Assembly (NCBI GenBank): GCA_009741485.1
Contig: CM019214.1
Span: 50,005,284-50,069,283, forward strand
DNA: 64,000 nt
Origin: Malurus cyaneus samueli
Taxonomy: Eukaryota; Chordata; Aves; Passeriformes; Maluridae
Direction of reading: 5' to 3'
How positions within the stretch are numbered: position 1 is the stretch's first letter; each line of letters starts with the position of its first letter. The translations under genes and the position numbers were made by a program. This document shows positions 1-11,486 of the stretch, piece by piece. The notes beneath the pieces are model-generated. The model searched no databases, was not told the DNA's origin, and saw nothing but the letters and a program-made list of their open reading frames with translations.

Positions 1-641
1 AGAATTGTTAATTGTTTGACCTTAGGCTCAATGAAATCAACAGCTAAACTACAGGACCCAATAGGTATTAGAGCAACTATAGTGTACAGATTTAGGGGAG
101 AGGTTAAACAAATTAATTCTCACTTGCCTTGATAAATCAAATTAATTATTTTTATATTCTATGAAGATGTAGGATCTTTTATTGTCATTCTGACAGCTTT
201 GAGTCTTCATTACTGTGTGGGATTTTCCTTTCATATATGTTCTTCGTGTTTCATTTACCTGTAATTACTTCATAAGTTGCTCCTCTCTGTTCTATTTCCA
301 GATAATGTTTTCAACAAGTTTGTGGCTGATGTAGGTTGAAAAAGGTATTAAGATGCTGTTTCAGATTACCACTGTGGAAGATCAGAACACATTTACCAAA
401 ATTTCAGGAACAAAAAATTCTATTCATAGTTAGATGGAAAGTAACATCTTTTAGTAACTCTTTCTCTATGAAATACAACTGAATAAGACATTTTTTTTTT
501 GCAAATTGTTATTAGTAATTAGGCATACTTTTTCTTGCCTTGATATTTCCTAAAGCTCTGTGTTAACACTTTTACATCTAGACTACAATGGTCTTTAAAA
601 ATTAAAGATTTAAAGACAGCAGGGAAAAGCCTACCTGTGAT

Positions 642-659
642 AAAAAAAAAAAAAAAAAA
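642..659. repeat. poly-A run, 18 bp
   Basis: An uninterrupted run of 18 A. It is not preceded by recognisable retroelement sequence, so it is read as simple low-complexity DNA. Confidence 0.85.
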
Positions 660-960
660 TGACATCTTATAAGACATTGAGAAATTCCTGGTATTATTTC
701 TGACTTTGTTTAGGGTATTATTTTAATATGCTAATCTAGCTTGGGAGTTTTCCTATTTAAAGATGGCAGTTTCTTAATTACCTCTAAGTAGTCTATTGAT
801 GAAAAGAAAGGAAGCTCTTTTAGTCTAATTTGAAAGATCCTTTGTCAACTTCTATTCTTCTTTAATTATTCTTCAGAACACCTGAGCTTTCAAGGAGCTA
901 ATCACTATAGTTTCCACAAAGGAGAATTGTATCAGTCTGTGAGAATTCAAAGGACCTGTA

Positions 961-1016
961 AACAAAAAAAAAAAAAAGAACAACCCCCAAAAAAACAAAC
1001 AAAAAAAAACAAAACC
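961..1016. repeat. A-rich low-complexity tract
   Basis: Runs of A broken by single C or CCCCC/CCC. It produces the lysine/proline-rich start of a spurious plus-strand frame and the phenylalanine-rich stretch of the opposite frame. Confidence 0.85.
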
Positions 1017-1034
1017 CTAAACAGAGGTAAAACA

Positions 1035-1118
1035 GTCCACATAATTTCAGTAGACTTTCAAAAAAGTTTTGACAGAATGCCATACAAAAAGCTACTACAG
1101 AAAATGAATAATCATAGA
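1035..1118 (+). mobile_element. Relic of a CR1-type reverse transcriptase (very short, degenerate)
   Basis: The plus strand reads SVDFQKSFDRMPYKKLLQKM. In CR1 ORF2 the reverse transcriptase carries a segment of the form LDFSKAFDTVxHxxLLxKL; the minus-strand CR1 copy at 20371-21520 in this window carries the same segment near 21515-21440. Shared positions are the V/L-D-F, the K-x-F-D and the following L-L-x-K. The match covers under 30 residues and ends at a stop. It is therefore either an old 5'-truncated CR1 fragment whose other parts have decayed, or a coincidence. The A-rich tract just upstream is not part of the element. Confidence 0.45.
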
Positions 1119-1818
1119 TGAAGATTAAACATTTAATCATCTGTCAAAAAATACATAGAATACCTAAAGGAAGAACAGATTATCCATTTCCAGTATAAGA
1201 AAAATATCAATAATAATGCATTTTGAGGTGATACGTTAATTTAATGTAGTTAAATATTTTTTTTTATTACTTGAAAATTAATAGTGAGAACAAATATTCC
1301 AGAAAACAGATGTTTTAATTGATCAATTGTAGACAGATTGAAAAGAGTGAGAATGTTTCAACTTAACAGAAATCAAAATCAATAAAAAGGAGAAGATATA
1401 TTACCACCTAACCATTAAACCTGTTCCTTAACAACCAAATGCTTCCAATATTTGAGTTCCCATGTTTATGTGTATAGTTCTGGACCTAAGGATTTGGCTA
1501 TCACAGTTCTGGTGGTAACGGTACTTCTTGAAGAAGAATATTGAGAAGAAACATTAACTGGAACATATGAAAGTAAATTTTTCCATCATCAGTCAAACAA
1601 CCAAAACTGACCTCCTCCCAGACCAAGCTGGAGCAGTGTTCAATTTGAAGGTCACATCACTTCAACAACTATTTTTGCTAATGCATCATAATATTTTTTT
1701 TATTTACAGTTTAGAATTAGTTTGAATAAATTCAGTTCAATGTATAGTATTTCCTTCAGTTAAATTCACTAAAAAGTACCTCTACAGTTTTCATAAAATT
1801 CTGTATTTCCACTCAGGG

Positions 1819-1849
<31 letters not shown>

Positions 1850-1943
1850 AAACCACCAAAAAAAACCTAAAAAAATTAAAAAAACAAAGCAAACAAACAC
1901 ACAAACTAATAAAAAAAACCACAAAAAAAACCCTAAAAAACTA
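1819..1943. repeat. Poly-A run (30 bp) followed by A-rich tract
   Basis: Thirty A in a row at 1819-1848, then about 95 bp of A runs broken by C, CC and T. CR1 elements do not end in poly-A, so this tract is not explained by the repeat family seen elsewhere in the window. Confidence 0.85.
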
Positions 1944-4586
1944 AGCACAGATTAAGTCAATGATCCTGTATTGACAAAATCAAAGCAATTTATGTGTATG
2001 TAAACCCAGAAAAGAATAGGAAAGATCAGCTGTGGCTTGTGTCCTCCTGCCCTAAAAAGGATTTTTATCTAATAGCAAGATATACTAATTCTGTCTCAGG
2101 AAAACTCAAGTGAACATTTTTATTGTTATCCTATTCTACCTTACCATGTCATTTAATACATGATTTTCCAAGTCTCAACTTGGTTACCAAGTTTGAATAA
2201 ATAATTCTTAGAGATTTTTCAAGGAACTTCTTCACCCTTATGTTGATCATTTATGCATTATTCATTATTATTGTAAGCAACTTTTCAAATGATTTTTCAA
2301 AATGCCTGAAAACAAATCATGTGTAATATACAGATGCTGCACTATGCAACAAATATAATGTTCCTCAATTAACTATTTTATCTTAGTAAAATGCTGTATT
2401 TGTCATCCATTACTTTATCCAAATCTTCCTCTATACCTTAGTGAAAAATGGAAAGAAATCTGTTTGAAACAGCAGCATTCAAAATGGTTTTTGTAATAAG
2501 ATGGAGGGACGGTTCCTAGTAAATGCCAAAACCCCCATTTTATTAAGGTTTTGATTGCAGGAAGGAAGGAAGAGAGATGTTCCGAGGGAAGGCACAGATT
2601 TAAATGAGAAACAAAGCTGCTTTCTTCCAGGAAAGAGACAAAGTAGTTTTTTTCTAACCCTCTTTGAAATGTTCACCACTCAGAGAAGTAACGTATTTAT
2701 AAGACAGTCCCAAAGCAAAAGACCTTTTTATCCGGTTTCAGAAGTGTCTTAAACACAACTTGAAAAGTACCAAGAGCAAGACATTATTTCAGCAAGAGTA
2801 AAGGTTATTGCTTCCCTGGATCCATATGACAGGTACATACAAGGTCAATACACTGGAAGAATTTGCTTATTGCAGGATTCTCCTTTTCCTACTCTAAGCC
2901 ACTATAAAGGAGGTAATTATTCTTCTATGTGAATGAAAGGAATTAATTAGAAAAATTCCTGAATCTTTATGCAACAAACACCAAGGGATACAGCTTCAAA
3001 CATTTCAGCTATGTCAGCAAAAGTTGTTTCTAGAGACAAAAAATTTCAAGCAGGTGACAGAGAATGCTGCCAGTTCTAGTTGTTCATCACCAGAGAAGAA
3101 AAACAATCACCATAACCAGGACAAGCTGGGCAACAAAGGGCTATAAATTCAACTAAGAGGCAGAGTGTTTTCTTTTTTATTGTTTTAACTCTGCTGACTA
3201 ATAGATTTTATTTAATCATTCAGGAAAAAAAAAATATACATGAACAATTTCAATGAGTCCTAGTTTCTCTGAACTAAATTAGAAAAAGGAAAATTTGTCT
3301 GCATCAGCACACTTCTAACTTCTATTTAACATTCTGGTGAAAATCACATTTCTACTAAAATGAGCCAGGAATGATTTCCTTTGTTATTGATTTTAGATTC
3401 TATGACTTAATGCTGTAAGCTTATCCTGCCTGATTAAACAAATCAGCATTTTTCAAGACCAGAAAATGTTTATGAATCTATAGGACTTTGCATCTCTTTT
3501 GAGCTAATACTGTGGTATGGGTAATAGAGTACTTTGTTTCTTGAAAGTGACATTTCCTTTGGAGTAGTGTTTAGAGATAATGATGTATTAATGTTGAACT
3601 GTATTACAGGCATGTTTTTCTTTTCCTGAAGTAGTTAATTCTAGGGAAAAAAAAAATCTATTTTCCATTAATGTGTCTATGACTTATTTCGAGAAAAAAG
3701 ATTGACAGTATAGTTGTATGCACACAGTTTTAAAAAAAGCCAAATAACAAAAACCCACAACACAACGCTCCCTCAAACCTCCTAGAATGTCAATGACCAT
3801 GCAGTCAGGAAGCAAAGTGAGAATGCCAGAATACTGTGTTGAAGATATCTCCTGTAGGACAAGTTTAATTTAGAAGTTGCCATTTTAAAGGTGCTATAAC
3901 CAGTAACATTCCCTGAAGGTTTCTTCAGCTATTGCAAGCATGCCTTGTTGATGTGTTGATTTCATTTCAGCATTTCATAAATACTGTGCTTGTTAAACTC
4001 TGTGAAAAGCAGCAGGAGCTTTTCTGCACTGCCCGTAGTACGGATGATTTCCTATATTAGCCCTCAAAAGCACAAAGGCAGAAAGTTTTCATTAAGCACA
4101 GAGCAATGACATTCAAACAACTTGGAATAACTCTGGCACTGGATCCTCCTCTGTGTACCAGAAATGGGGCAATACCTAAGGCAAGACAGCGAGCACAAAC
4201 ACAGAGAAATCACACCTATTTTACTTTCAGAGGTCTCTGGCTTCCACAGAGTTAAAGACTGTAATTTTTGTTCAAATTCAAGTTCCTGACTAGAAAACTA
4301 TTCAGACTTTGTATATTGCTTTCCAAGTATATGAACATAAATTGCCATTTTAATTTTCCAGTTGTACCAAACGTTTTAAAGACCCTCAGATATATCTTCT
4401 TAATAGAGTTATCATATTTTCACAAGCAAGTAGTTTCATTCACCAGCTATAAAATGTTCTTGTCTTAATTGCTTATCACTGTATCTGTTAATACATTAAA
4501 AGTATCATAATATTGTGATATAAAAGAACACAAGAAAAAGAAAACACAAAGCACTGTTCCTAATTTTGCAGAAACTATAATACAGA

Positions 4587-4666
4587 CAAAAAAAAAAAGA
4601 AAAGCAAAAAACAAAAATCAAAACAAACAAAAAACCAAAAAAAAAAAAAAAAAAAAAAACCAAAAG
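4587..4666. repeat. A-rich tract inside unit copy 1
   Basis: A runs broken by C, G and CC, with a longest run of 23 A at 4637-4659. The partner at 11411-11486 has the same longest run of 23 A at 11453-11475 but differs in the interrupted part before it. Confidence 0.8.
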
Positions 4667-6482
4667 TATTATGAGTCATTAGTTATTGCTAAAATCCTTG
4701 CTTTTTAAACATCTGTACATCTGATTCAATTTAACTCCATTTTCCAAGGTTTGGGATAAGTCATGCTTCCAAGAGTCCCTGCCTGTAATCCCTATTCTTA
4801 TTTTCTGTTATAAAGGCATACAGAATGTGTGCTTGAACTAGAATGTCTTTTTTTTTGGCTCAACAATATATTCAAGCCAGTGCATTTAGAGGTTTTCCAG
4901 CATTGAAGTAACTGCAGATCTAGCCTTCCCATTCTGTTTAAATTGCTTTTAATATAAAATTCTTGTACTTAAAATAAAGAAAAGTTGTGACAGAAAAATA
5001 TGAGATAAATTGTGATCTATTTTAGTAGAGGTAAGAGTAAGCATATTTTTGAGAAATTTACTTGAAGCTACAGAGGAAATTTGATTTATTAACACATTGT
5101 ATACAGATGTCAAGATATTAACACCGTCCTTTTATTAATGGTTTGCCTGTGAAAAAATTATCCGTATGAACTAGCTTCAGAGAGAGAATTGTAAAAGTCG
5201 CTCTTGACCTTCAGAAAAAACTAACATTTATGGTACCCATCTGAATGTCAGACTAGTCTTTCTACCTATTTTTATTTCAGAGTGTTTTTATTTTTTCCAA
5301 TATGAATTTCTTTAATATTTGCTGTTAATCTGCTCCTATATAAACCTGCATAAAATACTTCCTCCATGTATCCACTACACTTCCCATCAGACACCTAGAA
5401 ACTCCATAAATAATTAAAACTGATAATTGAGAAAATAATCTGGATTATAATATCAAAAAGTTTGTATACAACTTTTACAGCAATAAAAAATAGAAACCAT
5501 TTCCATTTTATAAATTAATAAATTAAGACTTAAATTTGTGATTAGTTTTAAATAAACAAAATGAAAGATTGAGTTTTTTAATTCTGAAAAAATATTTTAT
5601 ACGTTTGGAAACAGATTTTGTATACCTGAAATATTTATGCAAGTGTAACTGCGTTTTAATTTTGACTCCTAACTATATTTATAGGTGTCTTCTTCATGTA
5701 AAAGTAATTGTTTAGCCATGACTCTATCAATATGAATTTCTCTAAATATTTTCCCCACAGTATTAATTATATATTGTTGAATAAAATAAGACTAATTTTT
5801 AATAAGTTTTAAATCCAGACATGTGTGATAAAATTCATATTGTCATATATGGGTCAACTATTAAACATGTGTTAGCACTAAGTGTATAGTAAAGGCTTCC
5901 AGTCTGCTGGTGTCAGTCAGGGTAGTTCTGTGCAGTCAGTTCGGTCTTAAAATAAGGACTTGCATGCTTAAGAAAATATAGTCAGGAGAAAATTATTCAA
6001 CACATCACTGTACCTAAATTTGCAAGCCACTTCAACTTAAAAAAAAATAGTAACTGCTATAATCAATCTTATCTATGTACTTCTGTAGAACTCTATTCCC
6101 TGCAGACATAAACCCTGTGATTCCGTGATGATGCTATTTTTTAAATCTTTGCAAGGTACAGAATATGTGTGTGCATAAAACATGCTGCTCTCTCAAAAGA
6201 TCTTGAACTGTGGGTGGACATCTAGGCACCAGGCAATAAGAGTTGTGTACTAACACCTTTATGCATCTACTCAGGTATATGAAGTGACATTTGTACCAGT
6301 AAAATAAATATAATGGGAACTGTTATGTGGCTGGCATGAAAATCTTCCATATTAAGCACTATTTTTCTCCAAAACATGGTACTGCTTGCAAACAGTACAT
6401 TGGAAATGGTAGCTGATATGTGCCAGCTCCCAAATTAAATCCAGGAACTGTTTGGTTAAATACTGACTGGCCTAGCACGGAG

Positions 6483-7539
6483 CTGTGTCTGCAGATCATT
6501 TAAACAGCTTAAATTTTCAGAGGAGTGAGAACCATTGCACGAGAACATTTGCAGGGAGTGTCTGATTTGCTAGCATAGATGCAGCCTAACTGAAACAGCT
6601 CTTAGAGGGTACTTAAATTCTTAATATAAAGAATATAGAAAAAAACAGGTTGTTTCAAAGGTGTTGTAGAGGCAGAATCTGCCTCCCTTAATTAGACATC
6701 AAAATCAGATGGACTTGCTCTATCTATTCATCTGACAAGTCATAGACTCTATATCATAAATAATGAAAAAATAGAAGTAATGTGCATCTTATGCATATGT
6801 ACCTATGTAGATAGATGCATATGCATAAGACATTGAAAACTACNTGGGAAACCACAAAACATTGCTCATCAAAACAAAAAAGTCTTCTATTTTTTTGAAT
6901 ATAAATGGGTTATTCCTGTAATTAGGATCAAAAGTGAAAGGCATGGAAAGACAAGTGAAACTCTTTATAATATATAAACTCTTTATATATATAAAGAGGT
7001 TTATTATATATCTATATTTATATATATATAATATATATTTGTTAAATATATAACTCTATTATTATAACTCTTTATTATTAAAGTTAATCCATGGAGTTAA
7101 CTACATCACGACTCTGGTTTTCAATATATTCTGTTAATACTGCGGTCTTTTAGCCACACCAAGTTTACATAAGAGCATGGTAAGGTCAGTAGATTCTCAA
7201 AAATTAATGCAGCACTTTGGAGAATGTAGTAAACAGTCTACATCTGAGAGATATACATACTTTATGGCACAGCCTGTAACTCTGTCAGATCAGTTATGCC
7301 CATTTAACTACAAGGATATTAAACTGGTTTTAACTGCACCCAGGCAGACTTTTAACCTTGTCCAATACACGCTGTATCCTTTATTCCCTAGTTTCCTTTA
7401 AGAATTGTTAGTTCTTTCAACCGAAAAGGGGAAAAGGAAAGTGGGAAAGACAGAGAGATAGAAGAAAGTTACTTCCTACAGAATCCTGTCTGTTGGAGAT
7501 ACAAGACTCCTAGAATAGATCGACTCTTATTTAACTTTT
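6483..7539. repeat. Triplicated core, copy 1 (about 1.06 kb)
   Basis: This part of the large unit occurs three times in the window: here, at 9966-10997 and at 13275-14292. The three versions are 1057, 1032 and 1018 bp. They contain a short inverted repeat, an AT microsatellite and a stretch ending in TATTTAACTTTT. The only ambiguous base of this region (N at 6844) lies here; both partners read A at that position or lack it. Confidence 0.9.
6957..7079. repeat. TA-rich microsatellite, copy 1
   Basis: TA dinucleotides mixed with AAACTCTTTATA and AAAGAG motifs between the flanks GAAACTC and AAAGTTAATCC. It measures 123 bp here, against 97 bp and 120 bp in the other two copies. The CTCTTTATATATATAAAGAG core can fold back on itself. 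Confidence 0.85.
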
Positions 7540-8425
7540 CAGCTCCTACACAATGTGTGTGATTGAATTATGGATTCTTTCTTAATACATATTTAGTGTA
7601 CAAGAGCTTAGAAAATATACAGTAATCATTTGATAAACATAATATCTTTAACTAGTTGGTTAATACTGTTGGTTATTGGATTTATATCTATATAAAGGCA
7701 AGAAAATCAGAAAAGTTGTTGATTTAATGTAAGGCAACTGAAGAGGAGTTAAAAACCTGTGAAACAATTCCATAAATGTGAATTTATTCATTGAAATACC
7801 TACTTTTTTTTATTTTTTATTTGGTTTGATCCATTGTAAAGGTAACTTCAAATGCCCAGAGCAAGTTAACTGTAACAAATAAAGAAAAAGCCTGATATGT
7901 TTGTGTTACAAGATGTATTATCTCTCATAATCTGCAGTTTTAATACCCACTGATACACATATTTATAAAAGTTATTGTAATAATATTTTCTTCACTCAGA
8001 ATATAATTCTCTTCTATAATACTTTCTTAGAATGTTTAACAAATTTTAAATGGCTTTTTCATACTCTGCAAATTCTGACAAGCAAGGCAATTTTTTACCA
8101 TCACAAATATAGGAATATATTCATGTCTGGCTTCATTTTTTCATCCAGAAGTAACTTCACTGTTCCACTGAGTAAATGGGGTGTCAGTCAGAAGAAGTGA
8201 CTCATTTAATGGAATGTGACTCACACACAGTGTAGTGTCTGCAATGCTGTGTGTAGCTGCCTACCAGTTTAGTACCTAGCATTTAAAGTGGCAACATTTT
8301 TTGAGAGCTGTAATAGCAACTTGTTTAACTCCCACAACTGTCACAAATATTTCAATCAACATTCACTTCATGAAGCCAAGCTGGTAAAACTTCATTACAG
8401 AAAGCAAGCCCATGCAAAACAAATT

Positions 8426-9965
8426 GTGTCGTGTTTTCATTTGCGGATGGGCAGAACGGCTCATCTAGCAGTTGTGCTTGGGCCATTGTGGAGGACCAGG
8501 AAAGGCAAGGATGTGGCCGGGTAGTGGCTGTGCCCCGTGTGCCACTCCGTAGCTGTCCTCTGTGTTATGATTTATTTCGAGTTAGCTTCTAAAGCTCCTG
8601 AAAAGGGATGCATCCACCACTGATGTGGGCCACAGGTGCTCCATAAACACTGTGGGTGTATTTTTTAGGGCAACTGCGGCTTATCATATGCTCGGCCACG
8701 CACCCGGGCTTCCGCGCCAGGTGATTCTTTACTCTTACTGATTTCGCTTTCCCTTTCTCCTCCAGCTTGCGGCATGTGTTAGCGGACATGCATGTGCTGC
8801 AGACGTAAGAGGACCGGACCGACTGACACTCATGACCTGCCTCTCTAATGAGAGTGTTGCTTCGTCTTCCAGGTGAGCCTCGGGCTAGGCACATTTCCTC
8901 CCTGTTTGCCGAATGGCAATTGCCTCTGTCATGACTGGTCCTTGGGTGCTGATTGCTGCCCGTATACTAATCCTATCTTCCATTCATGCCGTATGTTGCC
9001 CACTCTTGTGTGCTGCAGAATCGATGCCAAAGGGATGGAAACACCCAGAAGAGAAAGGCTGACACTTGTCGCCTGGCAGATCAGAAGAAATCCTTCTATA
9101 AACTGTCGGCTAGCATTTGGAAGCCCATCCCAGGGCTGTCAGACCTTTTATCATTGCGTCTTCGTTGTCGCTACGGCGGATGTGGATGAGTGGGATATGA
9201 AATCCGCTTTAGAGAATACGATTTCGCAAAGCAGCCAAGATAGTACGTTCAGTAGCCGCGTACCACCAACGGAGACATAGATGCATTGCTCTATTCCCTG
9301 ATTTCCCCAAGTGTGGAGAAGATCTTGTTCTCGCTATTCTTGCAGCAGTGAGATTGTAATTTCCTCACCACTGTTGACTCTCTCCTTTACCAGACCCTGG
9401 TAAATATAATTATAAGGGTGAAATGATCGTTGAAGAGAATGTCTTGTGAGTTCTTGTTTCGCCCTGTTATCCATATTATTCTCTTTTTCAATTCTTGACT
9501 TGCTCTGAGTTCTAATGGCTTCCGACAGAAAGGTCTTTGCACCCTTACAAAAGTGTGCATATTTTTTATTTACTTGTGTAATTCCTGTCATAAGTGAGGA
9601 CTTTCGGCATACTTTCATAACATTCAGAATTTTGCACGAGTACCTTGAACATGAAAATGTTCAGTTTAGGGTAAGGACTCACAGTAACCTGTAAGTGGGA
9701 CAATGCTTTCAGTAACTATCTTAAAAGGTGGGACACGGAGGATCACAACGTACCCTTCCTTACAACTTATAACTCAGGGCTGACAAGTTACTAAGAAATA
9801 ATCTCTATTGTGAAGTTAATTCAATGTGGAGTGTAGTGTGTTCTATGCGTGCCGGTTCCCTATTGCAGAGGGGTAGCACAATCTGCTCACGCATGAGCCA
9901 GCTTTCTTGGGGTGAATGGAATAGACACCAAGCCCAAAGAGCGGGGGACAGGAATGCATGACTGG
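8426..9965. other. Error-like, inflated end of unit copy 1
   Basis: This stretch corresponds base order for base order to 15196-16338 but is 1540 bp against 1143 bp. Short matching words (for example CCATAAACACTG, CTTATCATATGCTC, TCCTTCTATAAACT, TGACTTGCTCTGAGTTCT, CACAACGT, CAGGAATGCATGACTGG) occur in the same order. They are separated by extra bases that are GC- and CpG-rich, unlike the AT-rich surroundings. Extra bases scattered everywhere are what raw single-molecule reads with insertion errors look like, not what point mutation or a new insertion gives. Open frames here (8589-8894, 8873-9280, 9334-9618, 9843-10067) are by-products and should not be annotated as genes. Confidence 0.75.
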
Positions 9966-10997
9966 CTGTGTCTGCAGATCATTTAAACAGCTTAAATTTT
10001 CAGAGGAGTGAGAACCATTGCACGAGAACATTTGCAGGGAGTGTCTGATTTGCTGGCATAGATGCAACCTAACTGAAACAGCTCTTAGAGGGTACTTAAA
10101 TTCTTAATATAAAGAATATAGAAAAAAACAGGTTGTTTCAAAGGTGCTGTAGAGGCAGAATCTGCCTCCCTTAATTAGACATCAAAATCAGATGGACTTG
10201 CTCTATCTATTCATCTGACAAGTCATAGACTCTATATCATAAATAATGAAAAAATAGAAGTAATGTGCATCTTATGCATATGTACCTATGTAGATAGATG
10301 CATATACATAAGACATTGAAAACTACATGGGAAACCACAAAACATTGCTCATCAAAACAAAAAAGTCTGTTAATATAAATGGGTTATTCCTGTAATTAGG
10401 TCATAAAGTGAAAGGCATGGGAAAAGACAAGTGAAACTCTTTATAATATATAAACTCTTTATATATATATAAAGAGTTATATATATATATATATATATAA
10501 ACTCTTATATATATAACTCTTTATTTATTAAAGTTAATCCATGGAGTTAACTACCATCACGACTCTGGTTCATCAATATATACTGTTAATACTGCGGTCT
10601 TTTAGCCACACCAAGTTTACATAAGAGCATGGTAAGGTCAGTAGATTCTCAAAAATTAATGCAGCACTTTGGAGAATGGTAGTAAACAGTCTACATCTAG
10701 TATACATACTTTATGGCACAGCCTGTAACTCTGTCAGATCAGTTATGCCCATTTAACCTACAAGGATATTAAACTGGTTTTAACTGCACCCCAGGCAGAC
10801 TTTTAACCTTGTCCAATACACAGCTGTATCCTTTATTCCTTAGTTTCCTTTAAGAACTTCTGTAGTTCTTTCAACCAAAAAGGGGAAAAGGAAATGGGAA
10901 AAGACAGAGAGATAGAAGAAAGTCTTCTTTCCTATAGAATTCCTGTCTGTTGGAGATACAAGACTCCTAGAATAGATCTGACTCTTATTTAACTTTT
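9966..10997. repeat. Triplicated core, copy 2 (partial, nested)
   Basis: Directly after CAGGAATGCATGACTGG the sequence jumps to CTGTGTCTGCAGATC, which belongs at 6483. It runs to TATTTAACTTTT (partner 7539) and then jumps again to TGTACCAGAAATGG, which belongs at 4154. It is thus a third, partial copy wedged between two full units. The junctions have at most one to a few bases of shared sequence. Confidence 0.9.
10433..10529. repeat. TA-rich microsatellite, copy 2
   Basis: Same flanks as at 6957-7079 but only 97 bp, with a longer pure TATATA run and fewer internal CTCTTT motifs. It is the shortest of the three versions. Confidence 0.85.
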
Positions 10998-11410
10998 GTA
11001 CCAGAAATGGGCATACCTAAGGCAACAGCGAGGCACAAACACAGAGAAATCACACCCTTTTTACTTTAGAGAGTCTCTGGTCTTCCACAGAGTTTAAGAC
11101 TGTAATTTTTGTTCAAATTTCAAGTTCACTGACTAAACTATTCAGACTTTGTATATGCTTTCCAAGTATATGACAATAATTGCCATTTTAATTTTCCAGT
11201 TGTACCAACATTTTAAAGACCTCAGATATATCTTTAATAGAGTTATCATATTTCACAAAGCAAGTAGTTTCATTCACCAGCTATAAAATGTCTGTCTTAA
11301 TTGCTATCACTGTATCGTTAATACATTAAAGTATTTATATTGTGATATAAGAACACAAGAAAAAGAAAACACAAGCACTGATCCTAATTTTGCAGAAACT
11401 ATAATACAGA

Positions 11411-11486
11411 CAAAAAAAAAGCAAAAACAACAAAACAAACAACAAAAAAACCAAAAAAAAAAAAAAAAAAAAAAACAAACAAAAAG
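11411..11486. repeat. A-rich tract inside unit copy 3
   Basis: Counterpart of 4587-4666, with A runs broken by C or CC and a longest run of 23 A at 11453-11475. Confidence 0.8.

Larger units (their letters stand above)
1..4153. other. AT-rich non-coding DNA, no gene
   Basis: Both strands carry only short open frames with no recognisable domain. The stretch holds simple A-rich tracts and one weak CR1 relic, listed separately. Small frames such as those at 2479-2752 overlap on opposite strands and look like chance. I see no promoter, splice-flanked exon or RNA gene that can be supported. Confidence 0.7.
4154..9965. repeat. Large tandem unit, copy 1 (about 5.8 kb)
   Basis: Starting at TGTACCAGAAATGGG (4154) this segment matches 10997-16338 in order and orientation along its whole length. 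Shared landmarks include the A-rich tract (4587-4666 and 11411-11486), GGAGCTGTGTCTGCAG (6479 and 13271), the AT microsatellite (6957-7079 and 13715-13834), AAAGTGGCAACATT (near 8285 and 15046) and CAGGAATGCATGACTGG (ending 9965 and 16338). Up to about 8425 the two copies have similar length (4272 and 4199 bp) and differ mostly by one-base gaps. From 8426 copy 1 is much longer than its partner and carries many extra GC-rich bases. No transposase, retroviral or CR1 coding sequence was recognised in the unit. Confidence 0.9.

Noticed and set aside
898..1140. Hydrophobic 80-codon minus frame
   Set aside because: Its hydrophobic part is the reverse complement of the A-rich tract at 961-1016.
8589..9280. 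Frames of 101 and 135 codons with cysteine-rich text that resemble a novel secreted or zinc-binding protein
   Set aside because: They lie in the error-inflated copy; the clean counterpart at 15196-16338 does not contain them.
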